Part shown: in pieces, positions 25,985 through 37,189 of the stretch
Position numbering within the stretch: the stretch's first letter is position 1
Layout: each line of letters opens with the position of its first letter
Source: Gelatoporia subvermispora B
Taxonomy: Eukaryota; Basidiomycota; Agaricomycetes; Polyporales; Gelatoporiaceae
Assembly: GCA_000320605.2 (NCBI GenBank)
Contig: KB445807.1
Location: 497,825-561,824 of the forward strand
DNA length: 64,000 nucleotides
Direction: 5' to 3'
Made by a program: the position numbers and the translations under genes
The notes under the pieces: generated by a model
Databases searched by the model: none
What the model was told of the DNA's origin: nothing
What the model saw: the letters and a program-made list of their open reading frames with translations, nothing else

Positions 25985-26341
25985 GAGGTGACAGACAGAA
26001 TTATTGACCACCTTCATAATGATGTTCGGCCCTCGCTAACTATGGATATCCCCTTCCTAGATGCGTATATTCCAGCCCGTCAAACTATGGGAACCCAGCT
26101 CCAGTGTTCTGCCCTGGGCGGCATCGTTCTGAGGAGCACAGCAGGTTCGAACGTCTCATTTGTGACTCTCCTCACATCGAGCGGCACATCGAAAGTTTCA
26201 CGATCACTCTTTTCTCATCCCGTGATATTGCCTTTATTCAGCGCATTGCTATCTACTTCGGGCATATCTCCGACCTCACGATGCGTTTATACATATTCCT
26301 TGCACTGTATAGCAAACTCTGAGCCGTCTCTGCGATACTAA
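25985..26341 (+). pseudogene. F-box protein remnant
   Basis: The plus strand reads LTDRIIDHLHNDV-type sequence (DRIIDHLHNDVRPSLT), the N-terminal F-box signature of Agaricomycete F-box proteins. A second frame gives SRFERLICDSPHIERHIESF, which fits the segment that follows the F-box in the same families. The two are in different frames and the intervening part is short, so at least one frameshift or deletion has occurred. No downstream LRR body is present. It sits between the two close pairs of family genes. Confidence 0.6.
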
Positions 26342-26494
26342 TCCGTCTGTCTTTTGTGGCCCCAGATGCACGGACGGCAGCGCGGTTCCGGATTGGTATT
26401 CACCTTTTATAATGAAGGGGACCAAGTCTACAGTCAGACGCTACAAAATGCCAAGAAGCATACCACTCGTGCACGAGTCTTGAGCGTCTGACCT

Positions 26495-26710
26495 GCCGGT
26501 TATTGCTGTTTGCATAATAGTTGGCACTCGCGACTTCCCACGATTTTTGGTCGCGAGTACAGGCGGCGAGAGATTCTTGTTGTAGCTCCCGAACCACACA
26601 ACGTAGTACAACAATGTTATAGACGATCTTGACGTACTCATCGAGCTGGAGGTGCATAGCGCAAAAATGGAGCGAAACGAGGTGGTTTTAGTGCCGCGCT
26701 GGGTATGACC
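26495..26710 (+). pseudogene. Decayed gene fragment, plus-strand arm of an inverted pair
   Basis: The plus strand reads IAVCIIVGTRDFPRFLVAST, then after two in-frame stops DDLDVLIELEVHSAKMERN. The same peptide occurs on the minus strand at about 27610-27420. The parent gene is not recognised. Stops at the positions corresponding to Tyr codons in the other copy mark it as non-coding now. Confidence 0.6.
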
Positions 26711-27419
26711 GTGGCCGCCGCCACTCGTGGTACGTGCCCAAGGACTTTCCGCTTATCACCACTCGACATCGTCACCCCCGACTCCAAAACTACTCTAGAC
26801 TTGTTCCTTTCATCCATCCCGAGGTGCGCACAGAGAGAAGGACGCAAAATGTGCATCTCCTAGCGCGCACTATTCACGCTCGGCTCCGCCACCACCCATG
26901 ACGACTTTTCGCTCAGTACGACGCGACCTTGACAGTGTTCACTTTCAAACCACTCTAGTTGTCGGTCCCGCGCCCTCTCTGAGAAGCAAGCAGCAAGAAA
27001 AGCACAAATACCAGTCTCTGCGATGAACTACATGCTTGGTGGCTTGTCATGACCTGTGATTGCTTTTCACTCGACAAGAAACACTATCAACACTGTTCGG
27101 CCCCAAACCACTCCAGGCTCCAGCTACCTTTTGTCCACTTTCTTTGAAGGGCGGGAGGCAAAGCTGGTGCAAAATGTGCATATATCCATGTTGCAAGGTG
27201 TGCTCTTCGACAACCTCTGCAGGCAGTGGCCTCCGTCACGTACAGTGCAGTATGTCTAGACATGTTGTCCGTTCCAACACTGTATATGCACCTCAGGAAT
27301 ACATCCCTGAGTGAATCCGGAGTATTTCCCAAGGGTATTTCAGTGATACCGCTGCTTGGTGAACGGAATGTCATCTGACATGGTGGCAAGGCGGCTCGCA
27401 TACAGCATAGTACCACAAC
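26711..27419. other. Diverged internal repeats, no gene
   Basis: About 0.7 kb. The segments around 26780-26870 and 27100-27190 share a loosely conserved pattern (ccccgactccaaaactactc against cggccccaaaccactcc, each followed by caaaatgtgcat), suggesting an old direct duplication inside the inverted pair. No frame is open enough to call. Confidence 0.4.
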
Positions 27420-27713
27420 TTATCCGTTCCGCTTTGTTCTTTCGCTGCGCACCTGCAGCTCGATGAGTACTACAATTTTGTCCATATGATCATTGTAGTA
27501 CGCTGCGTGGTTGATGAGATATGACGAGAATCTCGCCCAGCCGGTATATGTAGCAAAAGATCGTGGGAAGTCGCGAGTGCCAACTATTATGCAAACAGCA
27601 ATAAGATACACCCCCGTGTCATGTCGACCGTCCTCAGCGCTCTGACCGTGAGTCACTTGAACACGGTGGCAACTGATATGGTCGATGTCGATGGCAACAA
27701 GCCGCCCGTACAC
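27420..27713 (-). pseudogene. Decayed gene fragment, minus-strand arm of an inverted pair
   Basis: The minus strand keeps one open frame: YLIAVCIIVGTRDFPRSFAT, then ARFSSYLINHAAYYNDHMDK and IVVLIELQVRSERTKRNG. It is the better preserved partner of 26495-26710. There is no convincing start and no continuation, so I take it as a fragment of a small family gene of unknown function. Confidence 0.5.
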
Positions 27714-28058
27714 TTGGAAGAGAACATTCTGACCGGCTATTCACTTCTGTGATGCTTCATCAGCGCTGTCGATGTAACAAGAAGCCCCGCGAGATCCAGG
27801 TTATCGATCTAGTCACTCGATGCCCCCGCGTGGCTACGCACATTCATGGTGAAAAAGCAGACCACCTTGTTTGCGTTTCAACAAGTTTGGATCGCTACTA
27901 CGATATCATACTTAGGTTCATAAATTGAGGCCCGTGACTAGTCATGCGATATTATGCGTATTCGAAGAGTAGATTGGGAATGTAGCCAGTGTGAACAAAA
28001 TAGGTACCTCGAAGGACGCCTGGATCTGCAAAAATCATCAGGTATTGTACGGCCCCAG
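27714..28058. other. Intergenic
   Basis: 345 bp 3' of member C; nothing seen. Confidence 0.4.
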
Positions 28059-29387
28059 CTATACATAAGTCCCCCGTGTTCCATCTTCGATACGGTAGTG
28101 AATCACTGCATGTCAAGGGAAGTCAGCATGTTGAGATAAAGATATTTGCTTCTCATGCGACTTACTTGGTTCGCCAAGAATCTTCTCCACGAATGAGGCC
28201 CTTGGAAATGGAAGGTCTTTTCTAGGAATTCCGGCAAGATGCTGGAATAGGTCTTCTTGGGGCAAGTAAATCTGAACCATTCCTTCGCGGTGAAGTCGAC
28301 ACTCCGAACAATCGTTTATGTATTTCAGGACTGTCAGGCTTTGCATGATCACTTGACCTCCGTTTGTCGGACAACCGCCTTTGCAGCGCTTATCTGTGCA
28401 ACGCCGAAGATCGATGGTAAGGCTAATCATCCGATGATCCGTCACTAGTCGTTCGATCTCCTTCGAGTCTGTGACCTCTCGGTGTAAGCGAAAAGGTTTG
28501 GAAGGTATCATTGACCTACCGTCGTATCGGAAGCAGCCTACGAGACTCAGGCAAAGACCAGTCACGCCGTCTTTGTTTCCTCCAGCGCATATTCGATGAG
28601 TTCGCTCGTGTGCAGTCAACAACTGCAATGCGAGCTTGAGGTCACCGCTTGAGGTCACATGCAGGCGCGATGTTGGAGCTTTGTAATCATACACCTGACA
28701 ATGCAATATAGCAAACGATGACAAACGACACAGAACTCGTACATACCAGCCACTTGCCGACGGTATCATCAACAGTGGCAGAATCCGATATCAGATGGTG
28801 GAATCTCGGTAGGCAATTGAGTAGCTCGACAATCGCATCGTAGGATCTAAAGCGGCACGTTCTGAGGACCACGTTAATCCCATCACCTGGCACCGCAATT
28901 CTGTCGGCAAAGAATTTGCCAAGCTTCCTGATATCTTCATCTGAAAGATATCGCAGCCGTTGTAGTTCCAGATAATAAGTCAATGCAACTTTACCCCGTG
29001 CATTAGCTTTCGCGTCGCTGGAGCAGATATAACGGGTGCAATCGCGGTCAAGGGAGATCGAAATGCTTCGATAACAAGGAACGTCATAACTGTCTTCGTC
29101 CACGGCAGCTCTGTCAAACACCTGCTTGAGTACGGACAGCTTGTTGATGCGTCTGCAGATTCATTAGCACGGGGGAGAATCCTATTCAGCCCTAAACAGG
29201 GCTTCTGCCCGGGTGCTCACAGAGTTTCTCTCGCAGGTTCCAGAGGAAGCTTTTTCATGCGAAATTGGTGCAGATCCATGATATGGAACGTTGGGTTGCG
29301 CTCAGAAGGACCGATGGCATCGAGTTCGTCCGTAGAGGAACACTGTATGCCGGAATAAAATTGATCGAGGAATGACTGCAGGGACAT
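28059..29387 (-). CDS. Unrecognised LRR-like family protein, member C
   Basis: Starts MSLQSFLDQFYSGIQCSSTD at 29387, and exon 1 ends LPLEPARETL. Exon 2 (from about 29154) reads RINKLSVLKQVFDRAAVDED, YRSISISLDRDCTRYICSSD, then LSDEDIRKLGKFFADRIAVP and VVLRTCRFRSYDAIVELLNC. Exon 3 carries LALQLLTAHERTHRICAG and LVGCFRYD. Exon 4 reads IERLVTDHRMISLTIDLRRC, then QVIMQSLTVLKYINDCSECR and VQIYLPQEDLFQHLAGIP. A final small exon ends GTRGTYV with TAG at 28059. About 360 residues. Segment order and the QVIMQSL...YLPxxxLF block match A and B distantly and D closely (IRKLGKFFADRIAVPG is nearly identical in D). Cysteine-rich CTDKRCKGGC is a C/D-specific feature of unknown meaning. Confidence 0.78.
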
Positions 29388-29429
29388 GGTAGCGAGCGAT
29401 GTGTAGACTCTCGTGGTTGACGGACGCGA

Positions 29430-29437
29430 TATTTATA
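29430..29437 (-). promoter_or_regulatory. TATA box of member C
   Basis: tataaat on the minus strand about 45 bp before the ATG at 29387. Confidence 0.55.
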
Positions 29438-30598
29438 CCTCATCAACTAAAGTTCGACACTTAAGCATATACGAAACAAAGTATCATTGCAGCCGCATGC
29501 TGGATTAAGTGGCTCGAACTCACAGCCTACCAAGGGCCGCTTGTGGCCATCCGTACGTCGCTCATGGCTGAGCACGGAACAGCACTGCTGTATCCGGTGG
29601 CCCTGCGAGTGTCGCAATATCATAATCTTAGTTACTGGAGATATCGAGGGTGGGAAGAAGTCTACGCATGACAATGGACCTGACGTGCAGAACCTGAGGC
29701 AGGCGGGAGACCTCATCAATGAAACTGTACGTCAGCAAAGACACGGGCAATTGTTGTCGCCCCAGAACCAAGCGCAGATGCCGTCAGGGTCAAAGCAGAG
29801 ATTCCAGTCTACTTAGACATTTAGCGCTTGTATGCAAAGGTTGCCCACCACCAACAGTGCGTCCCGCTCCTACCAGCAGCCATCGCGCCGGCAAGCTTCT
29901 AGTGCTGCTCCTCAGATTCTGCGTTTTCCAAACCCCACTTCCATAGTACCTTGTCTAGACAAGGGGAGGATTTGGTCGTAACTGAGCTAGATGCACTTCT
30001 TGAAGACCTCGATCGGCTTCGTGGCCAAGGCCGGCGCAAACTTGCCAGTTGCCGACAAGTGTCGAGGTTGATAGTCTGGTTCGCCGGCGGAGCAAAGGCT
30101 CGCGAATCGGCGGCTTGCTGCGAGATGGAAATGGAGCCGCGCAGATGCGCCGTGGTTCTCAAAGAGCGCTGCGCTGGTCCACCGAGTCTCCGTGCGCGGC
30201 AGGAGGGGCGCTGTTCGTTTTGGCGACAACCCTCAGTGGGGCCCTTGTATTGGCGTCCCTGGGAAGGGCTGAAGGGTGCGGCTGTCGTCGGTGTCGCCCA
30301 CCAGAGCAGACCAAAGCACAAATTCAAGACGGGCCCGCCTTGAATTTTGGGCAGCGACAGAACGAGCTTACATGTCGCTTTGTCGGCGTTGTCGAATGGC
30401 AAGCGGTCTGGCGGGACTTCCTATTTAGTCATTCAACGACGCCGCGCAGCTACGAATGATCACCGCCACAAATAGTATTCATGCACGATGGGCCACTCTC
30501 AAATCGTCGGATGCAGTCTCGTGAACTGCCAGTGCGAACAGGAAAAGGAGTGCCACATAGGACGCTTGGATTGACAAACCACCAGGTAAAATCTCTAT
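29438..30598. other. Intergenic with a GC-rich island
   Basis: About 1.2 kb. The part 29950-30350 is clearly more GC-rich than its surroundings and has long open frames on both strands (to about 167 codons), but none shows a motif or splice-supported continuation. It may be a fragment of something inserted; I cannot name it. Confidence 0.4.
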
Positions 30599-31936
30599 CT
30601 ACACGTAATTCCTATTGGATCCATCCTTGATATGGTATTGCATCACTACATGCCACGGTTGTTCAGTAAATGGGGGCGAAGTGCTTGCTTTTAGTACAAC
30701 TCACTTGTTTCGCCAAGCATCTTCTTCACGTAGGCATGCCTTGAGGGTGGAGGTTCCGTACTGGGAAACCCAACGATTTGCTGGAACAACCCGTCATGAG
30801 GTAAAGAGATCCACACTTCTCCCTGAGTATGAAGTCGGCACCAATAAATTTCGTTGATGCCTGTGAGAATCGATAAACTTTGCATGACCACTCCGCGTCC
30901 GGTTTTCGGGCAATTCTCTTTACAGTGCTTGTCTTTGCAACGTTCGAGATCAATAATTAGGTCGCTTGTCCGATGGTCCGTTGCTAATCGCTTGATGTCT
31001 CCCAAGTCTGTAGCTTGATAGGTGAAACTGCAAAGCTGGAAATGTACCACTAACATACCATCATATCGGAAGCAGCCTCCGAGTGTCACGTGGATGGCGA
31101 ACACACCGTCGTCATTTTCATTGATGTTTATTCTGTTGGTCTTCTCGTGTGCTTGGAACATGTGCAACGAGAATTTGACATCACTGCCTGATGTCATTGT
31201 GAAGTTGGCAACCGGAGGTGCGTACGTATACAACTAACCAATGCAACTTAGTGAATCATGGAAACTTGACTTTGGAAACGTACGTACCAACCATTTACCT
31301 ATCCTACCATTGACAGCAGTGTCCGCCATGATCAGACAGTCGGATCGCGGCAGGCAGTTGATGAGCCCGATGACTGCGTCGTAGGACGTGAATTTGCACT
31401 TTTGGAAGTACAGGCTGATACCATTGCCCGGCACCGCGATCCTGTCGGCGAAGAATTTGCCCAGTTTCTTGATATCTTCGTCCGACATACATGGCAACGC
31501 CTCTAGTCTCAACAGAGAGGCCACTGCTACTTTACCCCTCATGTCGGCGCTTGCGTCACTGGAGAGAATGTAACGGACGATGGAAGTGCGCTCGAGATCG
31601 ATGGAGATGGCTTGATAATAAGGGATGTCACGACTGGATCCGTCGATAGCAAAGGATGCGTTAAGTAGTTGCTTGAGCTCGGATAACTCGCTGATGATCC
31701 TGTAATTTTGTTAGCGAGAGCGAGGAAAAGCCTGACTCAGCAATAGACAGCGGCTTGTTCTGGCGTACTCACGAAACCTCCCCGGTAGGCCTTGGAGGAA
31801 GCTGTTTCATGCGAAGTTGATGCGATTCCGGCACTTGAGATGCTGGACCGGCTCCGGAAGCACCAACTACATTGGTATTGCCCACGGAAGGCTGCACGTC
31901 AGAGTAATACTGATTGGGGGATGACTGAAAGGACAT
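30599..31936 (-). CDS. Unrecognised LRR-like family protein, member D
   Basis: Close paralogue of C. It starts MSFQSSPNQYYSDVQPSVG. Exon 1 ends PPRPTGEVS. Exon 2 carries ISELSELKQLLNAS, IPYYQAISIDLERTSIV, SDEDIKKLGKFFADRIAVPG and FQKCKFTSYDAVIGLINCLP. Then come LHMFQAHEKTNRININENDD, VTLGGCFRYDGM, and after a small intron IKRLATDHRTSDLIIDLERC. The block CKDKHCKENC matches C's cysteine cluster, followed by GVVMQSLSILTGINEIYWCR and VWISLPHDGLFQQIVGFP. The last exon ends DGSNRNYV with TAG at 30599, equivalent to GTRGTYV in C; this homology decides the final splice, since reading through the donor gives only ETSELY. About 360 residues, apparently intact. Confidence 0.78.
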
Positions 31937-32795
31937 GATAGTGAACGTTGCACAGGCACTGGTGGCCGAGGAACACACTGTATATATACCCCTCGTGGAC
32001 CAAACTTCGTCGCTTTACACTTGCGGAGCGAGGCATAACGGCAGTTTTAGGTTGCATGATATTGCCTAAGCACACGTCCCACCGGAGTCCGATTGAGGCC
32101 ACTCGTCCTTGTGCATAGCTAGACGATGTTAGTGTTGCAGACCCGCGACCATCACAACAGCCTCCGAGGCCGACATTAGAGACGTCTAAGTGAGAAGTAT
32201 TGTCCACATAGTCCACGGCGCTGGTACGCAATCTCTTTCGGTACTGAGGAAACATCATGAAGGAGGGAGCAGCGAAGCCGAGTATCAGCAAAGAGCCAAG
32301 CGCCGAGAGTCGAGACCGTGATGGTCAAAGCAGCGAGATTCCACGTGGCCATGTTCGAATTGTTCCGCCGTGTATGGAAGGTCCTCAGACGGTTGGCGCT
32401 TGTGTACGAGGTTTGGAGCAGCCTGACTCACTCTTGTGTCCTTTTGATTGGAGGCAGCCTCGTTTCGACGAACCCGTCAGCCACTCGGAAATTGGGCGCC
32501 ATCATGGACAACGTCGCACACTTGTTTGACAATCTCCCGTGCGGCTGCTCCCCCACGCAGCTGCGTTCTAGTTTGTGGCCTTCATCATTCCTTGAGCGGT
32601 ATGATATTGCCAGTGCATGAGCGACCTGGAACAAGTAAGCTCTCGAGAAAATTGCCGCATCAATTTTGCGAATGACAAGCTGTGGCCTGGAGCTTTTGCG
32701 TTTGTGGCCTGTGGCCACGCGATCTTGTATAAATCGCCCTGGCTCGCACATCTATCACGTACAATCATAAGTTGGTGCCAGTCCAAGAATTCTCT
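31937..32795. promoter_or_regulatory. Shared divergent promoter region of members D and E
   Basis: About 0.86 kb between the divergent ATGs. A tatatata box (31981-31988) lies 45 bp before D's ATG, and a tataaat (32728-32734) lies about 62 bp before E's ATG. Plus-strand frames inside it have no motif. Nothing else recognisable. Confidence 0.5.
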
Positions 32796-34091
32796 ATGTC
32801 GACCACGCAAATCATAGATCTATATTCGAACCCTCAGAAGTGAGCTTTGCGCGAATCTGAGCAATGTCGCATTAAGACACTTTACTGACTCTGACTCTGC
32901 ACAGGCATGTCCCAGGTCAACAGTGGCCAGCGCATTGCCTCATCGAGAGTTCGCAAGACGTCGATGAACTTTTCGCAGCAAGTCGTATTGACCGAGATGA
33001 TTCTGCTGCCTTTGAGACTCTGCAAGATCTCGAGCATCTAGAATTACGTCTGGACGCTGAAGCGATGGCTTCTTTCTGCTTGAAGCCCGAAAACGAGGCC
33101 GAGGTCGGAGTTTTACTCGTCCTCATCTCAAGCTTGACCATATCGCATATGAGTCTGGAGGTGCCAGAAGATCAACTTCGTACCTTCCTTACTCGCCTCA
33201 GCATCATGTTGGATGTTGTTGAGCCTTCTGGTCTGAAGCTCTGTCTCGAGAACTGTAATTTCGCATCGGGAACGGCCTTCTGGGACATTCTGTCAAGGTT
33301 CCCTCCGTTCGAAACCCTTTGTGTCAAAGGTGTGGATTTCGCGTCGTCGGACGGCATCGATGGTCCAGGAACCCGAACTCTAGTAAGTCATTCCTGAACA
33401 ATACTGGGGTCGGCCACTTAGTAACGTCCGTTCCAGAACGAGATGCAGGTGTCAGAAATTGAGCTGTCGATTTGTGCTGGGTCTCTGGCACACATTGCGC
33501 TCGTGAAATCGATATTGGGTCAACGCGATGGACGTATAGAACGAGTTGGGCTTACCATTCGAGGCAGCTTCGATGAAAGAGGTGAGCTATCGGATGAAGG
33601 TCGGAGTTCCTGTAGCCGCTGACTCCATGATCCGTACATAGAACTCGATATGACGGGCTATCTCATCGGATTCGATGATCTTCAATCCCTCGACATCATC
33701 GTTGAACCACCTCGCAGTGATTCAACTCACAACCTCCCCTTCGACGCAGTTGTGGACATTATGGGCAGTCGCTGCCGACAGGTTCTCGCTTGCGTCAACG
33801 TTGACGTCGTCCACATGACATTCGTAATACCTGCTAGTTTCGTTCCAGGGACCTGGGATCATTTGGACGAATGCACGGCAAATGTTGTAGCCCTCGGGGA
33901 GACTGCAGGTACGTATGCTCCGATCAAGAGTGCTTCCATGTCATTCTAACAAGAGCTATTTCTCACCAGGCATACAGGTTCTGTTCATGTACGAGAATGA
34001 AGTCGAGCTTTACAGTCATCAACTTGTCGTAGATAGAGTGATATCTCAGTCTACGCCTACTGTACCATCAATAGATGCATTGCGATGTTGA
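32796..34091 (+). CDS. Unrecognised LRR-like family protein, member E (divergent)
   Basis: Only member on the plus strand. Exon 1 MSTTQIIDLYSNPQ splices (gtgagc at 32840, acceptor at 32904) to KHVPGQQWPAHCLIESSQDV. It continues LEHLELRLDAEAMASF, ISSLTISHMSLEVPEDQL and the LRR-like LKLCLENCNFASGTAFWDIL with FPPFETLCVKGVDF. Later exons read MQVSEIELSICAGSLAHIAL, RVGLTIRGSFDEREL, MTGYLIGFDDLQSLDIIVE, then VVDIMGSRCRQVLACVNVDV and FVIPASFVPGTWDHLDEC. The end is LFMYENEVELYSHQL with TGA at 34089-34091, corresponding to YNGEDEWYLPRYS in B. About 350 residues. It is the most diverged member; membership rests on segment order and length more than on identity. Confidence 0.72.
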
Positions 34092-34571
34092 GTATCTGTA
34101 GGGCGGGAAATCAAGTCAAGAAGTCTCTAATGCATGAATACGTGGGTCAGGCTTACCAACCGCCTCTCTTATCAGCTCAGCGGCTCGGGGTCTGTTCTCT
34201 TTGAGATAGCCTTGGGCTTGATTACGGACTGATTCTAGGGATCTGTTGCGACCCGAGTCCATATCGCTTACTCCTGTCGTCATCCTTCAGTGGAGTGAGA
34301 AGCTTCTAAGAACCACCGTAGACTCAGTCTGTCATAGTTGGTATCGGTAGCTGTGCACATTGCAGTCGTCGATCTGAGATTCATGGTCTAGCTTTTGCAA
34401 AGTTTGACCGAGTCAGGGTAGCAGATAGCGCACATGAGAGCGTTGCAAAGCGTCCACGAGCACGTAAATCGTCACTGTTAGCAGATACATCCAGGTTCCA
34501 GATCCTGTAATCAGTACATCCACCTAAGTCCTAAATTCCACATCATATTGTGTCCGTTCTTTTCCGACGTC
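34092..34571. other. Intergenic (convergent 3' ends)
   Basis: 480 bp between member E and NagA, which converge. No gene seen. Confidence 0.5.
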
Positions 34572-36535
34572 TTACGCCGCGTTCTTCCTCCACACTTCCT
34601 TACCTTTGACCCAAGTGCTTTGTACATATCCTTTGCGGTCAAGAACGACGAGATCGGCGTCAGCGCCGGGGCGGAGCGTGCCTTTCTTTGCCTCTATGCC
34701 TAGGCACCTGCGGACGCAAGTGTCAACCACTGTGGCTGTGCAGCACAGGTATCGAGGACTCACTTGGCGGGATTGTACGTCGCGCATTTGATCGCCTCGC
34801 CAAGGGAGCAGCCGGTGAAGCGCGAGAAGTTGCGGACGCATTTGTCGAGCGTGACCACACTGCGAGACGCCGGTCAGGGTGCGAGTGCGGGTGGGTTGGG
34901 AGAGGGTCCTCACCTGCCCGCGAGAGTGTCTGTACCTTCTAGATAGAGCTTGTCGCCCTCCTTGACGAAGCGCTTTCCGTCCCGCCACTCATGCACTCCG
35001 TCGCGCAGATGAGGGTCAAGAATCTTCATCGCTGTACGTCATTGGTCACCACGCTGCACCATTCCACTGATAGGACGAGACGTACCATCCGTGATGAGAA
35101 TGCAGCCTTCCGGGTAAGCAGTGTACGCCAGCTGTCATAGGAGATCATTAGGCATCCGCCATGCACAGATGAAGTGCAACACATACGCGAACTGAGTTGG
35201 GGTGTGAGTGTATGCCATCGACAATAAGCTCATAAAATGGCCTCTCGAACGCCATGTCCGTAACCTTGCCCTTCTGGAGGTGGAGCTCCGAGTCGCGATT
35301 CGCAAAGATCGGCGTCTGTGGTGGGGTGAGGAGGTCGTCGAATGCCTCCGATGCCGCCTTCGGGCTCTCCTGCTCAGCAGCCCTGAGACGCCGCGTGAGA
35401 GAATCCGATCGCGCGAGAGGTGCATGTGTGTGCGCGACGCGCTTGGGAGACATGGGTGCAGAGAGGTGGGGCGATGCGCCGAGGAGGCCGATGATGGAAG
35501 GGTCGCGATGGTGCAGCTGTGGCATTGCGTTGAAGAGGTGGGTGATGAGGCGCGCGCCGCGCTGGACCGCCGCCGTTGCGATGTCTGTACTTGCGATACT
35601 GCGCGGCCGGCTGTCAGCAGTTGCGCCTCGGTAGACCAGCATACGGAGTAATCACCTGTGCCCAATGGAGAAGACGACGCCGCGCTTCACGGTCTCCTCC
35701 ACAGCCGCCATGACGCCGTCGATCTCCGGTGCGGCGGTGATGATGCGCACGCCGACGGCGTCAGTGTCGCCCGTCTCCATGAGCCAGTCTTCGCGGTCCG
35801 CCAGATTGGCTGCGCCATACACGGCTTCGAGAGAGGCGAACTGCTCATGTGCTGGTACGAGGAATTGGGGGGCGTGCGCCCCGCGCTTTGCGAGTTGAAT
35901 GAACGGTCCTTCAGCGTGCCAGCCGAGTAGGTTGGCGGAGGTGGGAGTAGAGAAGGGGCGGAGGAGGTTCAGGATTTTGGGGTAGAGCGACTTCTCTTGG
36001 GTCTATGGGGAATACTATAAGCGAGGCACCAATGCTGGACATTCAAAGCGCATACGATGAGTGTTGGAACGAGTCTGTGATTTCATAAGTTACTAGGAAC
36101 ACAGTAGAGACGAGAAGACGTACGAAGTGACACCTGTCTCAACGATCTTTTCGGCTACGGTCTTCATCCCCTCTCTGTATTCCTCGTCATTCCCGTCGTA
36201 GACAGAGAAATCGAACCCGTATGCGCCGTTGATCTGAATATCCATGAATCCGGGGCTGTTGCGCGAACTCTCTTAACCGTTTGTGTCTCCCTCGAGTTCC
36301 AGACGTACCTCAAAATGTTGCCGCCTAGGTCAACAATCCTGTCCGGCCGCTCCTTTCTGAGGAAGAATGTGCGCTATAGCTCCTCGTCAGATCTCAGAAA
36401 CCTCCAAGGTACTGTGCCACGTACCTGCGCATCGAGAATGACTCCGCGCCGCTCATCTATCCAGAGGTCCTGCTCAACAAGGCTGCCGTCCTCGCGCGGT
36501 AGCAAACAGTTCGTGAAGCAGATGAGGCCGTTCAT
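34572..36535 (-). CDS. nagA: N-acetylglucosamine-6-phosphate deacetylase
   Basis: Removes acetate from GlcNAc-6-phosphate in amino-sugar (chitin) catabolism; metal-dependent amidohydrolase fold. Several exons join to a full protein. It starts MNGLICFTNCLLPRED (36535), then LVEQDLWIDERRGVILDAQ and RIVDLGGNIL, followed by FMDIQINGAYGFDFSVYDG. Metal/active-site segments seen are GWHAEGPFIQLAKRGAH, a VVFSIGHS strand, THLFNAMPQLHHRDPS, and LITDAMKILDPHLRDG with the catalytic Asp. ELIVDGIHSHPNSVR and the tail GADADLVVLDRKGYVQSTW also match the family. The Ser/Pro-rich insert around LLTPPQTPIFANRDS after the HLFNAM helix is usual for fungal forms as I recall them. Stop is TAA at 34572-34574. No frameshift noticed. 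Confidence 0.94.
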
Positions 36536-37189
36536 CGTCGATGGTGGTGGTACGCAGCAAACCGTGCTGCAACCCGTATGGGTGGAATGGAAATAGCGTA
36601 TGGGCGCATCGAGAACTGATGCAATAGCATATGGTTGAGCCTCAGGTGCCTAGATAACCACACGAACGTGTGGGCCGGCACTCGCGCCGAGGCGGAGGAT
36701 AAAGGCGACCACGAGGCTCCGCGAGGCTACTCCGATGACCGTTTGCGCGTATCCATATCTATCGGCGACGCTCACTGCATGATCTAGTATCCTTCTTGGT
36801 CATGGTTCTTGCATGATATGCTGTTAGATATTCCGTCCAAATACTCTGAAAGTCCGTTCGCAAGTACCAGGTCCAGAACTGGAGGAAGAGTGTTCGAGAC
36901 TCCGAGATTACTTTGACTTGGCTTGTGGATACGCTGCTCATCTATTCCGTCAACTGTTGATTGCTGTTCAAGATGGTCGTCGAGGCGGTCGCTCCGAGTC
37001 TCAGGTGGCGTCCTGTCAAACTTTACGTACGCTAATGGCGACGACCCCAGATGCTGGGGGACTGAATAGACGCGAGCTCATCTTGCTCGCGCAGCCATCT
37101 CTGAGGGACAGGGCACGTAAGTTCTCGCCTGCAGATTGCAGACGTTACGAATAGTTCTTGAGGGTGTCAGAAGCAAAGCCTCCGAAAAA
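36536..37189. other. Intergenic, NagA upstream region
   Basis: About 0.65 kb: NagA promoter and sequence leading into the zinc-knuckle pseudogene. A short frame MATTPDAGGLNRRELILLAQ (from about 37035) may be an eroded 5' exon of that pseudogene. Confidence 0.35.

Noticed and set aside
29505..29600. Minus-strand gtgagttcgagcc resembling a tRNA B box
   Set aside because: No cloverleaf can be folded around it.
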